DNA of 64,000 nucleotides from an uncultured Collinsella sp. (GCA_902482035.1 CABSYW010000007.1:1-64000); one strand, 5' to 3'; shown: positions 14,355-23,133, numbered from the stretch's first letter. Made by a program: numbers and translations. Notes: generated from the sequence alone by a model not told the origin.

Positions 14355-16664
14355 ATGGCATTGACCCCCAACGAGGCATATGCGGCCAAGCAGCCGTTTG
14401 TGGACAAGGAGACACTCGAGCATATCGTCGAGCAGTTCCCCACGCCGTTTCATCTATACGACGAGGCGGGCATCCGCCGCAACATGCAAGAAGTGCGCGA
14501 CGCCTTTGCATGGAACCCGGGCTTTAAGGAATACTTTGCCGTCAAGGCCAACCCCAACCCGGCGCTCATCTCCATTCTCAACGAATACGGCTGCGGCTGC
14601 GATTGCTCGAGCTATACCGAGCTCATGATCGCCCGCTCGCTGGGCATCACGGGACACGACATCATGTTCTCTTCCAACGACACGCCGGCTGCCGACTTTG
14701 AGCTCGCCAACAAGCTGGGTGCCATCGTCAACTTTGACGACATCAGCCACATCGAGTTCTTTGAGCGTGTTGCGGGGCCCATCCCCAAAACGGTCAGCTG
14801 CCGCTTTAATCCAGGCGGCCTGTTCCAACTCTCCAACGGCATCATGGACAACCCGGGCGACTCCAAATATGGCATGACCACCGAGCAGCTCTTTGAGGCC
14901 TTCCGCATGCTCAAGGCCAAGGGCGCCGAGAATTTTGGCATCCATGCCTTCCTTGCCAGCAACACCGTCACTAACGACTACTATCCCAAGCTCGCACGCA
15001 TCCTCTTTAAACTTGCCGTGAGCCTGGAGCGCGAGACCGGCGCACATGTCGCCTTTATCAATCTGTCCGGCGGTGTGGGTATCCCCTACCTGCCCGAGCA
15101 GCAGGCCAACGACATTCACGCCATCGGTGAGGGCGTACACGCAGCCTACGACGAGATTCTGGTCCCCGCCGGCATGGGCGATGTGGCGATCTGCACCGAG
15201 ATGGGTCGCTTTATGATGGGCCCCTACGGCTGCCTGGTCACCAAGGCCATCCACGAGAAGCAGATCTACAAGGACTATATCGGCGTGGACGCAAGCGCCG
15301 TCGATCTGATTCGTCCTGCCATGTATGGCGCCTACCACCACATTACGGTGATGGGCCAGCCGGGTGGCGACGACAAGACCACAGCGCCCGTCACGGACAC
15401 CTACGACATCACGGGCAATCTGTGCGAGAACAACGACAAGTTCGCCATCGATCGCGAGCTGCCGCATATCGACATGGGCGACCTGCTTGTGATCCACGAT
15501 ACCGGCGCGCATGGCTACTCCATGGGCTACAACTACAATGGACGCCTGCGCTCCGCCGAGGTCCTGTTGCGCCCCGATGGCTCGGCCGACCTCATCCGCC
15601 GCGCCGAGCGCCCGGGCGATTACTTTGCCACGCTCGACGTGCTGCCGAGCGGCCGAGAGCTGCTGGCCAAGTCGCGCGCCGAAAGTGCCCGCCGTCGCGC
15701 CCAAGACGAGCGCCTGGCAGTCGCCGCCCAATGGAACAAACGCATCCAGATCGCGGACGCGAAGGAGAAGAACATGGACATCCGCAATCTCGAGGGCTCA
15801 ATCGTCGCCCTCGTCACGCCGTTTAAAAAGGATGGCAGTGTCGACTTTGACGCACTCGAGCGCCTTATCGATTTCCACCTGCAAAACGGCACCGACGCCA
15901 TCCTCACCCTGGGCACCACCGGCGAGAGCGCCACGATGACCGACGACGAGGATAACTCCGTCGTCGCCGCCGTGGTCAAGAATGTTGCAGGACGCGTCCC
16001 CGTCATTGCCGGCTCGGGCTCCAACTCCACGCAGACCATGCTCACCAAGTCGCTTACTTACCAGGGCTTGGGAGCCGACGGCCTGCTGCTCATTACCCCC
16101 TACTACAACAAGTCCAACGAAGAGGGTATCTATCAGCACTTTAAGACCGTCGCCGATGCCGTGGACATCCCCTGCATCCTGTACAACATCCCCGGCCGCT
16201 GTGGCTGCGGCATCAGCGAGCGCAATGTAGAACGCCTGGCCGCGCACCCCAACATCATGGGTATTAAGGAGGCCTCGGGCAACGTCGCCTACGCGGCCAA
16301 GATCGCCCACCTGCTGTCAGACGACTTCCGCATGTACTCGGGCGAGGACGCGCTTACCGTACCGCTCATGAGCCTGGGCGCCTCGGGCGCCATCAGCGTG
16401 TGGGCAGACGTTCAGCCGCAGCTCGTGCACGACATGTGCCGCGCCTATCTGGACGGTGACGTGGCACGCGCCCGCGATATCCAGATTGCCGGCCAGCCGC
16501 TCATCAATGCCCTCTTTAGCGAGGTCAACCCCATCCCCGTCAAGGAAGCGCTCGCCCAGATGGGCATGATTGAGGCAAACTACCGTATGCCGCTGTGCCC
16601 CATGGCAGATGACACGCGAGCCGCACTTACCGATGCTCTGAAGGGAGCTGGTCTGCTTGATTAA
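14355..16664 (+). CDS. LysA-DapA continuous frame: diaminopimelate decarboxylase joined to dihydrodipicolinate synthase
   Basis: One 769-codon frame holds two enzymes of lysine synthesis. Residues 1 to about 470 are LysA: PLP lysine in YFAVKANPNP, LSGGVGIPY, CTEMGRFMMGPYG and a C-terminal GAHGYSMGYNYNGR. Residues 474-769 are a full-length DapA: LGTTGES, LYNIPGRCG with the catalytic Tyr, and Schiff-base lysine in GIKEASGN. No stop separates them. An internal AAGGAG at 15762-15767 stands 6 bases before ATG 15774 (residue 474), exactly where DapA should begin. The cell may therefore make a fusion, free DapA, or both. The unit lies behind the lysine riboswitch and overlaps dapB. Confidence 0.88.
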   Translation: MALTPNEAYAAKQPFVDKETLEHIVEQFPTPFHLYDEAGIRRNMQEVRDAFAWNPGFKEYFAVKANPNPALISILNEYGCGCDCSSYTELMIARSLGITGHDIMFSSNDTPAADFELANKLGAIVNFDDISHIEFFERVAGPIPKTVSCRFNPGGLFQLSNGIMDNPGDSKYGMTTEQLFEAFRMLKAKGAENFGIHAFLASNTVTNDYYPKLARILFKLAVSLERETGAHVAFINLSGGVGIPYLPEQQANDIHAIGEGVHAAYDEILVPAGMGDVAICTEMGRFMMGPYGCLVTKAIHEKQIYKDYIGVDASAVDLIRPAMYGAYHHITVMGQPGGDDKTTAPVTDTYDITGNLCENNDKFAIDRELPHIDMGDLLVIHDTGAHGYSMGYNYNGRLRSAEVLLRPDGSADLIRRAERPGDYFATLDVLPSGRELLAKSRAESARRRAQDERLAVAAQWNKRIQIADAKEKNMDIRNLEGSIVALVTPFKKDGSVDFDALERLIDFHLQNGTDAILTLGTTGESATMTDDEDNSVVAAVVKNVAGRVPVIAGSGSNSTQTMLTKSLTYQGLGADGLLLITPYYNKSNEEGIYQHFKTVADAVDIPCILYNIPGRCGCGISERNVERLAAHPNIMGIKEASGNVAYAAKIAHLLSDDFRMYSGEDALTVPLMSLGASGAISVWADVQPQLVHDMCRAYLDGDVARARDIQIAGQPLINALFSEVNPIPVKEALAQMGMIEANYRMPLCPMADDTRAALTDALKGAGLLD
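15774..16664 (+). CDS. dapA: DapA, 4-hydroxy-tetrahydrodipicolinate synthase (internal start within the fused frame)
   Basis: If translation starts at ATG 15774 behind the internal AAGGAG, the product is a 296-residue DapA, the usual length. It condenses pyruvate with aspartate semialdehyde, the committed step to lysine and diaminopimelate. The start context NMDIRNLEGSIVALVTPFKKDG is typical of a DapA N-terminus. This entry is nested in the 769-codon frame and offered as an alternative product. Confidence 0.7.
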   Translation: MDIRNLEGSIVALVTPFKKDGSVDFDALERLIDFHLQNGTDAILTLGTTGESATMTDDEDNSVVAAVVKNVAGRVPVIAGSGSNSTQTMLTKSLTYQGLGADGLLLITPYYNKSNEEGIYQHFKTVADAVDIPCILYNIPGRCGCGISERNVERLAAHPNIMGIKEASGNVAYAAKIAHLLSDDFRMYSGEDALTVPLMSLGASGAISVWADVQPQLVHDMCRAYLDGDVARARDIQIAGQPLINALFSEVNPIPVKEALAQMGMIEANYRMPLCPMADDTRAALTDALKGAGLLD

Positions 16665-17397
16665 GACCGTCATTATGGGAACGGGCCGCATGGGCTCGCT
16701 CATCCGCACCACCGCCGAAAGCATTGTCGATGCCGCCGGGCAGCCCGTTTTTGATATCGTGGCCCAGATTGGCTTCGATTTGAGCGAACTCGAGAACGCA
16801 CCGGCTGCCGATGTGATTATCGACTTCTCGAACGTCGCGACCTTCGATGCCGTCGTCGCCTATGTCGAGCGCACGGGCGCCGCGTTGGTCTCGGGCACCA
16901 CGGGCTATACGCCCGAGCAGATGGACCGCCTGCGTGAGCTGGGCCAGAACACCCGCGTTATGCACTCGGGCAATTACTCCATCGGCATCGCAGCCCTGCG
17001 TCATCTAGTGGCCCAGGCCACGCGTGAGCTGCCCGGCTTTGACTGCGAGATTGTCGAGACTCACCACAACCAAAAGGTCGACGCCCCCAGCGGCACCGCC
17101 AAGCTGTTGCTCGACGCCGTAGTCGAGGCCGAACCCGAGGCAGGCTACCACCCCGTCTACGGACGCGAGGGCATGTGCGGCGCGCGCGACCCCAAGGAAA
17201 TCGGTATGCACTCGCTGCGCGGCGGCACCGTCGCCGGCGTGCACGAGGTGAGCTTCTTTGGCCAAGACGAGGAGATCACGCTCACGCACCGTGCCACGAG
17301 CCGCCAGATCTTCGTCAACGGCGCCCTGGCCGCCGCCCAGAAGCTCGTCGCCCGCGAACCCGGCTTCTATACGTTCAACCAGGTCATGTTTGCCTAA
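16657..17397 (+). CDS. dapB: DapB, 4-hydroxy-tetrahydrodipicolinate reductase
   Basis: This 246-residue protein reduces the DapA product with NAD(P)H. The nucleotide-binding start is MIKTVIMGTGRMGSLI; the signature VETHHNQKVDAPSGTAKLL holds the catalytic His and the Lys that binds the substrate. SGTTGY and HSGNYSIGI are also family-typical. The apparent start is TTG 16657, overlapping the dapA stop by 8 bases, with AAGGGA 10 bases before it. ATG 16675 would remove the first beta strand and is less likely. Confidence 0.92.
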   Translation: MIKTVIMGTGRMGSLIRTTAESIVDAAGQPVFDIVAQIGFDLSELENAPAADVIIDFSNVATFDAVVAYVERTGAALVSGTTGYTPEQMDRLRELGQNTRVMHSGNYSIGIAALRHLVAQATRELPGFDCEIVETHHNQKVDAPSGTAKLLLDAVVEAEPEAGYHPVYGREGMCGARDPKEIGMHSLRGGTVAGVHEVSFFGQDEEITLTHRATSRQIFVNGALAAAQKLVAREPGFYTFNQVMFA

Positions 17398-17436
17398 CCA
17401 GGTATCAACCGAATCCACCCAAAGGAGAGATAGCAA

Positions 17437-18156
17437 ATGAGCAACGCAGCCGAGATGGATGCACAGGAGATTATCAACTACATCGCCACCGCGCCCAAAA
17501 AGACGCCTGTCAAGCTGTACGTGCGCGAGAAGCCCGGCATGAAGGTTGCCTGGGGCGACGCACATGTCTACGGCGGCCGTCGCGGCAAGACCGTCTTTGG
17601 CGACTGGGATGAGCTTAAGGCCATACTGGACGCCAACGCCGATTCCATCGATTACTACGACGTTGAAAACGATTGCCGCAACTCCGCCGTGCCCATGCTC
17701 GACCTTAAGGGCATCAACGCCCGCATCGAGCCGGGCGCGATCATCCGCGACCGCGTCGAGATCGGCGACCGTGCCGTCATCATGATGGGCGCCATCATCA
17801 ACATCGGCTCCGTTATCGGCGAGGGTTCCATGATCGATATGGGCGCCGTGCTGGGCGGTCGCGCCACCGTGGGCAAGAACTGCCACATCGGCGCCGGCAC
17901 CGTGTTGGCGGGCGTCGTGGAGCCCGCAAGCGCCACGCCCGTCATCATCGAGGACGATGTCATGATCGGCGCCAATGCTGTGGTCCTGGAGGGCGTGCAC
18001 GTGGGCAAGGGTGCTGTAGTTGCCGCCGGCGCCGTGTGCGTCGAGGACGTCCCCGCCGGTGCCGTCGTGGCCGGTGTCCCCGCCCGCGTCATCAAGATGC
18101 GCGACGAGAAGACCGACAGCAAGACCGGTCTGGAAGAGGGCTTACGTCAACTTTAA
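17437..18156 (+). CDS. dapH: DapH, tetrahydrodipicolinate N-acetyltransferase
   Basis: This 239-residue protein has an N-terminal domain of about 80 residues followed by a left-handed beta-helix of hexapeptide repeats (GAIIRDRVEIGDRAVIMMGAI, GEGSMIDMGAV, GKNCHIGAG, DDVMIGANAVVLEGV, GKGAVVAAGAV). It fits the DapH acetyltransferase, which uses acetyl-CoA, better than the longer succinyltransferase DapD. Its presence tells that this organism uses the acetylated branch to diaminopimelate. AAAGGAGA precedes ATG 17437. It is the last gene of the riboswitch operon, followed by two terminators. Confidence 0.9.
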   Translation: MSNAAEMDAQEIINYIATAPKKTPVKLYVREKPGMKVAWGDAHVYGGRRGKTVFGDWDELKAILDANADSIDYYDVENDCRNSAVPMLDLKGINARIEPGAIIRDRVEIGDRAVIMMGAIINIGSVIGEGSMIDMGAVLGGRATVGKNCHIGAGTVLAGVVEPASATPVIIEDDVMIGANAVVLEGVHVGKGAVVAAGAVCVEDVPAGAVVAGVPARVIKMRDEKTDSKTGLEEGLRQL

Positions 18157-18161
18157 TAGTT

Positions 18162-18190
18162 ACGCGGTTTTGACAAACCGCGTTTTCGCT
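18162..18190 (+). terminator. Terminator after dapH
   Basis: ACGCGGTTT (18162-18170), loop TGAC, AAACCGCGT (18175-18183), then TTTC. Confidence 0.7.
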
Positions 18191-18240
18191 GACGTATGCC
18201 CAACCTGCGGCGCAATGTCAGCAACCAAGCCGAAAACAAA

Positions 18241-18278
18241 AAAGGTCGAAGTCCCGAAGGGCTTCGACCTTTGTTTTT
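18241..18278. terminator. Second, bidirectional terminator between dapH and the nucleoid protein gene
   Basis: AAAGGTCGAAGTCCC with GGGCTTCGACCTTT forms a long stem with an A run upstream and TTTGTTTTT downstream. It can serve both converging genes. Confidence 0.8.
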
Positions 18279-18297
18279 CAGCAGCGTCCAGCGCAGC

Positions 18298-19311
18298 TTA
18301 TCGATTCTCAATTGACCCGATATTTTTGAGCTCGATGGAAATGAGGCCGTTGGGCTCGTTGACGAACTCGATATACTCGGAGTTCGAACCCATCTCGGCC
18401 GGGAAGCTGATCTCGATGCCCGTGTCGGTACGAATCTTGTGATTGCGCACCGCCGCGCGTTCGACCTGCTTGCGCTCCACGGGCACACGCTCAGGCACCT
18501 TCTCCTCGGTCAGTGCCGCGCGCACGCTCTCCTTGATAACCGGTTCGTCCTCAAAGACCTCATCGACGATATCCCAAGGCGGCAGCTCCTCGTCATCCTC
18601 AACCTTCTCGGCAACGGCGGCTTTGACCTTAGCGAGCGCTACAGCCGTGTTGGCGCCGTGCTCTTCAGCGACCTCCTCGACCACGCGCGTCACCGTGTCG
18701 ATGACCTCCTTACCCGATACGCCCGTGTCACATTGCAGCAGGCCATCGGGAATGAGCATGCGATCCTCGCCGGCAATCTTGCGTTTCTTATCCACATAGC
18801 CGATCTCCATGGTGCTTGCACGTACGATTGCATAGCTCGGCACCTTTTGCGAAGGGTTCGGCAGAATGGCATAGTGGCGCGCGATGTCGTTGCGCACCTC
18901 CCCCTCCTCGCGGCCCACTTCGTGCATAAAAGCCTGCTTGGAGCCCAGCAGCATCACGGCAAACCAGCGGGCATCCTCATCGTCGTCAAAATCGGCAACC
19001 AGCACGTCGGTGGACTCGGCTTTCTCAGCCTTGGTGAGTTCGGAAGAGATAAACTCCGCAATCTGCTGCGACAGGTCCACGAACTCGCGCTCACCAAAGA
19101 AATAGCCCTTGAGCTCACCGCCAAACGCAGAGTTCTCGGCAAACGTGGCGCGCTTGTTATCGGCCGAAGTGCGCGCGCGACGCAGATGTGTGGTCACGAA
19201 GTTGCGAACGGTACGGCTCTCGATATCGAGCTCGCGCTGGCTCATGACGTTGACGGCAGAGTCAAAGTCCAGGATATGCAGAATCGCGTGATTGATTTTC
19301 ATATACGGCAT
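18298..19311 (-). CDS. Nucleoid-associated protein, NdpA (37-kDa) family
   Basis: This 337-residue protein begins MPYMKINHAILHILDFDSA with a following HLRRARTSADNKRATF region, as in the nucleoid-associated NdpA/YejK family. These proteins bind the chromosome; their detailed role is unclear. There is no export signal. The middle is acidic (residues about 225-270). Either of two in-frame ATG codons (19311 or 19302) may be the start, with only a weak ribosome site. It stands alone, converging with the lysine operon. Confidence 0.75.
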   Translation of the reverse strand: MPYMKINHAILHILDFDSAVNVMSQRELDIESRTVRNFVTTHLRRARTSADNKRATFAENSAFGGELKGYFFGEREFVDLSQQIAEFISSELTKAEKAESTDVLVADFDDDEDARWFAVMLLGSKQAFMHEVGREEGEVRNDIARHYAILPNPSQKVPSYAIVRASTMEIGYVDKKRKIAGEDRMLIPDGLLQCDTGVSGKEVIDTVTRVVEEVAEEHGANTAVALAKVKAAVAEKVEDDEELPPWDIVDEVFEDEPVIKESVRAALTEEKVPERVPVERKQVERAAVRNHKIRTDTGIEISFPAEMGSNSEYIEFVNEPNGLISIELKNIGSIENR

Positions 19312-19376
19312 TCCGTTCTAGATTGATTTCGGCACGAATCAGTATAGCGGTCGAGCCCGCCCCAGGCGCTTCGAAG

Positions 19377-19410
19377 ATTGGTGCATCGGGGACAGGTTGC
19401 TTGCACCAAT
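19377..19410. repeat. Hairpin repeat, family B copy 1
   Basis: ATTGGTGCA and TGCACCAAT are perfect inverse arms around a loop containing GGGGACAGGTTGCT. A close relative lies at 20603-20636, on the other side of the next gene. Confidence 0.65.
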
Positions 19411-19412
19411 GG

Positions 19413-20573
19413 TTAGCGCAGGAGCTCGGACTGCCAAGCCTCGAGCTGTTCTGCCAAACTCTTGCCGGCAGCGGGCACGTCGATCTGGGGTCGTTTGGGC
19501 AACAGTGCGCATTTAAGGATTGCCACGATGGTCTGCGAGACAAAGCGTCGCGTATCCTTGTCAAAGCCTTGCGCAGCCTGGAGCATCACGGGCAGACTCT
19601 CACGCAGATTTCCTGCAATATCCGCAAACCGTTCGGCGTCCGTAGCCTCAAACACGGAGAACAACGCATCTACAAAACGCTCGCGCTCGCTAGGCGACAC
19701 TGTAAGCAGCATCTCGCGAATGGAGCCATCAACGTATCGAGCACCGGCGGACAGGCGCTCACAGTATACGAAGTCGCAACCATCAACCACCCAGCTAAAG
19801 GGATTGTGCTGCAGCAGGCTGAACTCGGTGCTCTCAACGATGGCATAGTCCTCTTGTGTCTCGAACATCATGCCGAAGATCGACGACCGAGGTAGCGTCT
19901 TGTCGATTCGACCGGAAAGATCGGCAAAGGCGTTGCCGTTCAGAAACTCCTCGACGAACCCTGGACCATCATGAGAATACGCCCGTTCGATTCGCTCACG
20001 GGCGACATCGGAGCACATCGCCGCACCGTACACCGCAAGGTTTCCACCCTTGGAATGACCTCCGCACAAAAGCGGCCCGTCGATCGCATCCGCCGCCTCG
20101 TCCACATAACGCGCCGCGGATTCCTGGGCCGGCACAGGACACCGGAACGCCATGTTAAAGTCCTCTTTCCAGCCCACAATCGTGCTGTCGGTCCCCCGGA
20201 AGGAAAGATAGCTAAACCCCGCCGGAAACCGGAACGCCATGGCTGCAAACTGCTCCGTCGCCACCACATCGCTCACGGCACGATAGCCGCAAACGTGCAC
20301 GCCGCGGTATCTGGGATTTGCTGCCACGGCCTCCAACAAGGCCCTGCTCCCCTCTGGATCCCACAAGTCGTCAATCATGTCCCGATAGCACTCGGCACGC
20401 AGCAGCTCGCGTACGTCTAGGCCCTGCCAGTTCGTCAGCTCCGCCATATCACCCGGCAAACGCAAATAGGACAACCACGCAAAGACCAGGCTGTCCACCG
20501 CGCAGAACGGCCGCTCCTCAAACGGATCAAACGCCGTCTGAGCATAGGTCAAAAAATTAGGCGAATCCGACAT
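19413..20573 (-). CDS. Mbeg1-like (DUF2974) alpha/beta-hydrolase-fold protein
   Basis: This 386-residue protein of the DUF2974 type starts with FLTYAQTAFDPFEERPFCAVDSLVFAWLSY. The hydrolase nucleophile elbow GGHSKGGNLAVY is near residue 195, preceded by the strand FSYLSFRGTDSTIVGWKEDFNMAF. The fold and GHSKG elbow suggest a serine esterase or lipase; the natural substrate is unknown. There is no signal peptide, so it is probably cytosolic. The gene is bracketed on both sides by copies of the same hairpin repeat. Confidence 0.8.
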   Translation of the reverse strand: MSDSPNFLTYAQTAFDPFEERPFCAVDSLVFAWLSYLRLPGDMAELTNWQGLDVRELLRAECYRDMIDDLWDPEGSRALLEAVAANPRYRGVHVCGYRAVSDVVATEQFAAMAFRFPAGFSYLSFRGTDSTIVGWKEDFNMAFRCPVPAQESAARYVDEAADAIDGPLLCGGHSKGGNLAVYGAAMCSDVARERIERAYSHDGPGFVEEFLNGNAFADLSGRIDKTLPRSSIFGMMFETQEDYAIVESTEFSLLQHNPFSWVVDGCDFVYCERLSAGARYVDGSIREMLLTVSPSERERFVDALFSVFEATDAERFADIAGNLRESLPVMLQAAQGFDKDTRRFVSQTIVAILKCALLPKRPQIDVPAAGKSLAEQLEAWQSELLR

Positions 20574-20602
20574 GGCCCTCCCATCAACTATGGTGTATTG
20601 GG

Positions 20603-20636
20603 ATGGTGCATTGGGGTCAGGTTACTTTGCACCAAA
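20603..20636. repeat. Hairpin repeat, family B copy 2
   Basis: ATGGTGCATTGGGGTCAGG continues to CTTTGCACCAA. It shares the arms GGTGCA/TGCACC and the GGGG(A/T)CAGGTT core with the copy at 19377. Confidence 0.6.
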
Positions 20637-20672
20637 AGGCGCCCGGGCCGTGTGGACCCGGGCGCCTTCATT
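20634..20672 (-). terminator. Terminator after ldh
   Basis: AAGGCGCCCGGGCC and a partly matching GGACCCGGGCGCCTT form a strong stem, with a T run on the minus strand (from AAAA before the stem). Confidence 0.75.
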
Positions 20673-20699
20673 GTAGCTTTTCGCTCTAGCGAGCTTGAT

Positions 20700-21650
20700 T
20701 TAGCAGGAGAAATCGACGCTGTCGATGATGTCCTTGAGGGCCTTGGCGGAGACGGTGAGCTCATGCTGCTCGTCATCGTTCAGCGGCACGGGGACGCGGC
20801 AGACAACGCCGTCGCGGCCAACGACGGTCGGCATGGAGATGGCAAGATCGGACAGGCCATACTCGCCCACCATGAGCGAGGAGACAGGCAGAACGGTCTG
20901 CTCATCGCGCATAACGGCGGTGCAGATGCGCTTGACGGCCATGGCGACGCCATAGTAGGTGGCGTGCTTCTTCTCGATGATGGTGTAGGCGGAGTTCTTG
21001 ACGTCCTCAGCGATGCGCTTCTCGGCAGCCTTATGCTCCAGGTGGCCGTGAAGCTCACAGAAGGTGTTCAGCGGAACGCCGGCAACCTGAGCGCTGGACC
21101 AAGCGACAAACTCGGAGTCACCGTGCTCGCCCATGACATAGGCCTGGACATCGCGCGGGTCAACCTCGACGTGGGCACCAAGCATCTGCTGCAGGCGGCC
21201 GGTGTCGAGCACGGTGCCGGAACCGATGACGTGGCCCTCGGGCAGGCCGGACATCTTGATGGCGGCGTAGGTCAGAACATCGACCGGGTTGGAGACGATT
21301 AGCAGAATGCCGTCGAAGCCGGACTTCTTAATCTCGGGAATAATGGACTTGAAGATGCTGACGTTCTTGTTGACCAGGTCCAGGCGGGTCTCACCGGGCT
21401 TCTGGGCAGCGCCAGCAGTGACAACGATCATGGCGGCGTCGGCGACATCGGAATAATCGCCGGCGTAGATCTTCATCGGCTCGGCAAACGTCATGCCGTG
21501 CGCGATATCCAGGGCCTCACCCTCGGCGCGGTTCTTGTCCACGTCGATGAGGACCATCTCGGAGAACAGACCGCTCTGCATCAGTGCGAACGCCGAAGAC
21601 GAACCGACGAAACCGCACCCGACAATAGCGACCTTCTTCTCGTTAACCAT
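20700..21650 (-). CDS. ldh: L-lactate dehydrogenase
   Basis: This 316-residue NAD-dependent enzyme reduces pyruvate to L-lactate in fermentation. The N-terminal Rossmann motif is VAIVGCGFVGSSSAFAL. VTAGAAQKPGETRLDLVNKN, SNPVDVLTYAAIKMSGLP and the catalytic His in GEHGDSEF are all present. The Q in AAQKPGETR marks lactate over malate dehydrogenase. GGGAG precedes ATG 21650; the longer frame to 21728 includes leader DNA and was not used. Confidence 0.93.
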   Translation of the reverse strand: MVNEKKVAIVGCGFVGSSSAFALMQSGLFSEMVLIDVDKNRAEGEALDIAHGMTFAEPMKIYAGDYSDVADAAMIVVTAGAAQKPGETRLDLVNKNVSIFKSIIPEIKKSGFDGILLIVSNPVDVLTYAAIKMSGLPEGHVIGSGTVLDTGRLQQMLGAHVEVDPRDVQAYVMGEHGDSEFVAWSSAQVAGVPLNTFCELHGHLEHKAAEKRIAEDVKNSAYTIIEKKHATYYGVAMAVKRICTAVMRDEQTVLPVSSLMVGEYGLSDLAISMPTVVGRDGVVCRVPVPLNDDEQHELTVSAKALKDIIDSVDFSC

Positions 21651-21677
21651 TAGAAACTCCCATCTCTCTCCACAAAC

Positions 21678-21705
21678 AAGCCGCCCGGGAACGACCCGAG
21701 CGGCT
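21678..21705 (-). terminator. GC hairpin in the ldh leader
   Basis: AAGCCGCCCGGG and CCCGAGCGGCTT pair with one mismatch; the minus strand then reads GTTTGTGG. It may end the upstream aminotransferase transcript or attenuate ldh. It sits under 30 bases from the ldh start. Confidence 0.5.
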
Positions 21706-21851
21706 TGCCGTGATCCCAATACATCCAATCGGGACTTTGATTATGCTCCTATTCGCAGCCAAAAATCGACCGTTTACCGAAATTGTTTGCAGAATTCGTA
21801 AAATAACTGCACGAAATCGGTTTCGAGCTATTGACGAGCCGAAATAGCTTT

Positions 21852-23015
21852 CTAATACAGGCCCGCCTCGCGAATGGCCTCGACAGCCAAAGCGATCTGG
21901 TCGGGCGGCAAGACCAGCGCCATGCGCACGTGCCCCTCACCCGAAGGACCAAAGCTCGCGCCCGGCGTCACCACAACGCCGGCCTTCTCCATGAGCTCCT
22001 CGCAAAACGCCATGGAATCGGTGCGGCCACCGGGAAGCTTGGCCCACACAAACATAGAGCCATGCGCGTTGGGGCGCTCCCAGCCCAGGCCCTCAAGACC
22101 GTCGCACAGGGCATCGCGGCGCTCCTGGTACTTCAGACGCTGCGCCTCGACCTCATCGCGCGGACCGTTCAGGCAGGCGATGGCGGCCTTCTGGATCGGG
22201 AAGAACATGCCAAAGTCGATCTGACCGCGCAGCTTGGCAAAGGCCGAGACCACATCCTCGCGACCGACCAAAAAGCCGATGCGGGCACCGGTGACGTTAA
22301 ACGACTTGGAGAGCGAGAAGAACTCCACGCCCACCTCAAGCGCACCGGGATACTGCAAGAAGCTGCCGCCCGGCTCGCCGTCGAACACGATGTCGGAGTA
22401 TGCGTTGTCGTGAACGATTAACAGATCATGTTCGCGGGCAAAGGCGATAATCTCCTCGTAGACCTCGGGCGTGCCCACCGAGCCGACCGGGTTCGCAGGC
22501 AGCGACACGATCATATACTTGGCACGATCGGCGACCTCGGGGTCGATGCCCGCCACATAGGGCAGGTAATTGTGCTCGACGACCAGTGGATAGTACTCGA
22601 GCTTGGCGTCGGCGATCTTGGCGCCCGCCTCAAAGACCGGATAGCACGGATCGGGAACCAGAATGGTGTCACCCGGATCGAGCAGGGCCAGGCCCAAATG
22701 GCCCACGCCCTCCTGCGTGCCGTTGCACGACTGCACCATAGACGGCGTAATGCCCGAAACGCCAAAGCGGCGCTCGTAGTAATCGCACACGGCCTGCTTA
22801 AGCTCGGGCAGATCGCGCAGGGCATACTTCCACATCTCGGGATCTTGGGCCGCCTGCGTGAGCGCCTCGACCACGTGGTCGTACGGCTTAAAGTCGGGCG
22901 TGCCCACGCTCATGTTGTAAATGGTCTTGCCCTGAGCCTTCAGCGCGAGAAGCTTGTTGTTGAGCGAGGCGAAGACCTCCGCGCCAAAGCGGTCGAGACG
23001 CTGCGATGCCTGCAT
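21852..23015 (-). CDS. Class I PLP aminotransferase
   Basis: This 387-residue fold-type I aminotransferase has the PLP lysine in SLSKSFNVTGARIGF, preceded by HDNAYSDIVFDG, and ANPVGSVGTPEVYEEI. The catalytic arginine is probably in the C-terminal HVRMALV. It resembles the alanine/LL-diaminopimelate/PatA group. Since the lysine cluster has DapH but no aminotransferase, this gene could supply N-acetyl-LL-diaminopimelate aminotransferase; alanine or another amino acid is equally possible. GAAAGGTGG precedes ATG 23015. A terminator hairpin stands just before, so it is separate from the NAD synthetase gene. Confidence 0.82.
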   Translation of the reverse strand: MQASQRLDRFGAEVFASLNNKLLALKAQGKTIYNMSVGTPDFKPYDHVVEALTQAAQDPEMWKYALRDLPELKQAVCDYYERRFGVSGITPSMVQSCNGTQEGVGHLGLALLDPGDTILVPDPCYPVFEAGAKIADAKLEYYPLVVEHNYLPYVAGIDPEVADRAKYMIVSLPANPVGSVGTPEVYEEIIAFAREHDLLIVHDNAYSDIVFDGEPGGSFLQYPGALEVGVEFFSLSKSFNVTGARIGFLVGREDVVSAFAKLRGQIDFGMFFPIQKAAIACLNGPRDEVEAQRLKYQERRDALCDGLEGLGWERPNAHGSMFVWAKLPGGRTDSMAFCEELMEKAGVVVTPGASFGPSGEGHVRMALVLPPDQIALAVEAIREAGLY

Positions 23016-23033
23016 GGTGCCACCTTTCGATAT

Positions 23034-23063
23034 AAAAAACGCGGCGCTCCGACAAGAGCGCCG
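23034..23063 (-). terminator. Terminator after NAD synthetase gene
   Basis: The perfect 8-bp stem CGGCGCTC/GAGCGCCG is followed on the minus strand by a run of six T. It lies in the leader of the aminotransferase gene. Confidence 0.75.
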
Positions 23064-23133
23064 GGCGATACGGGCCATCAGATTGCAAAAGTGTAACGCT
23101 TACAACCCCCGTATTGGTTCAATTTAGCCAACC

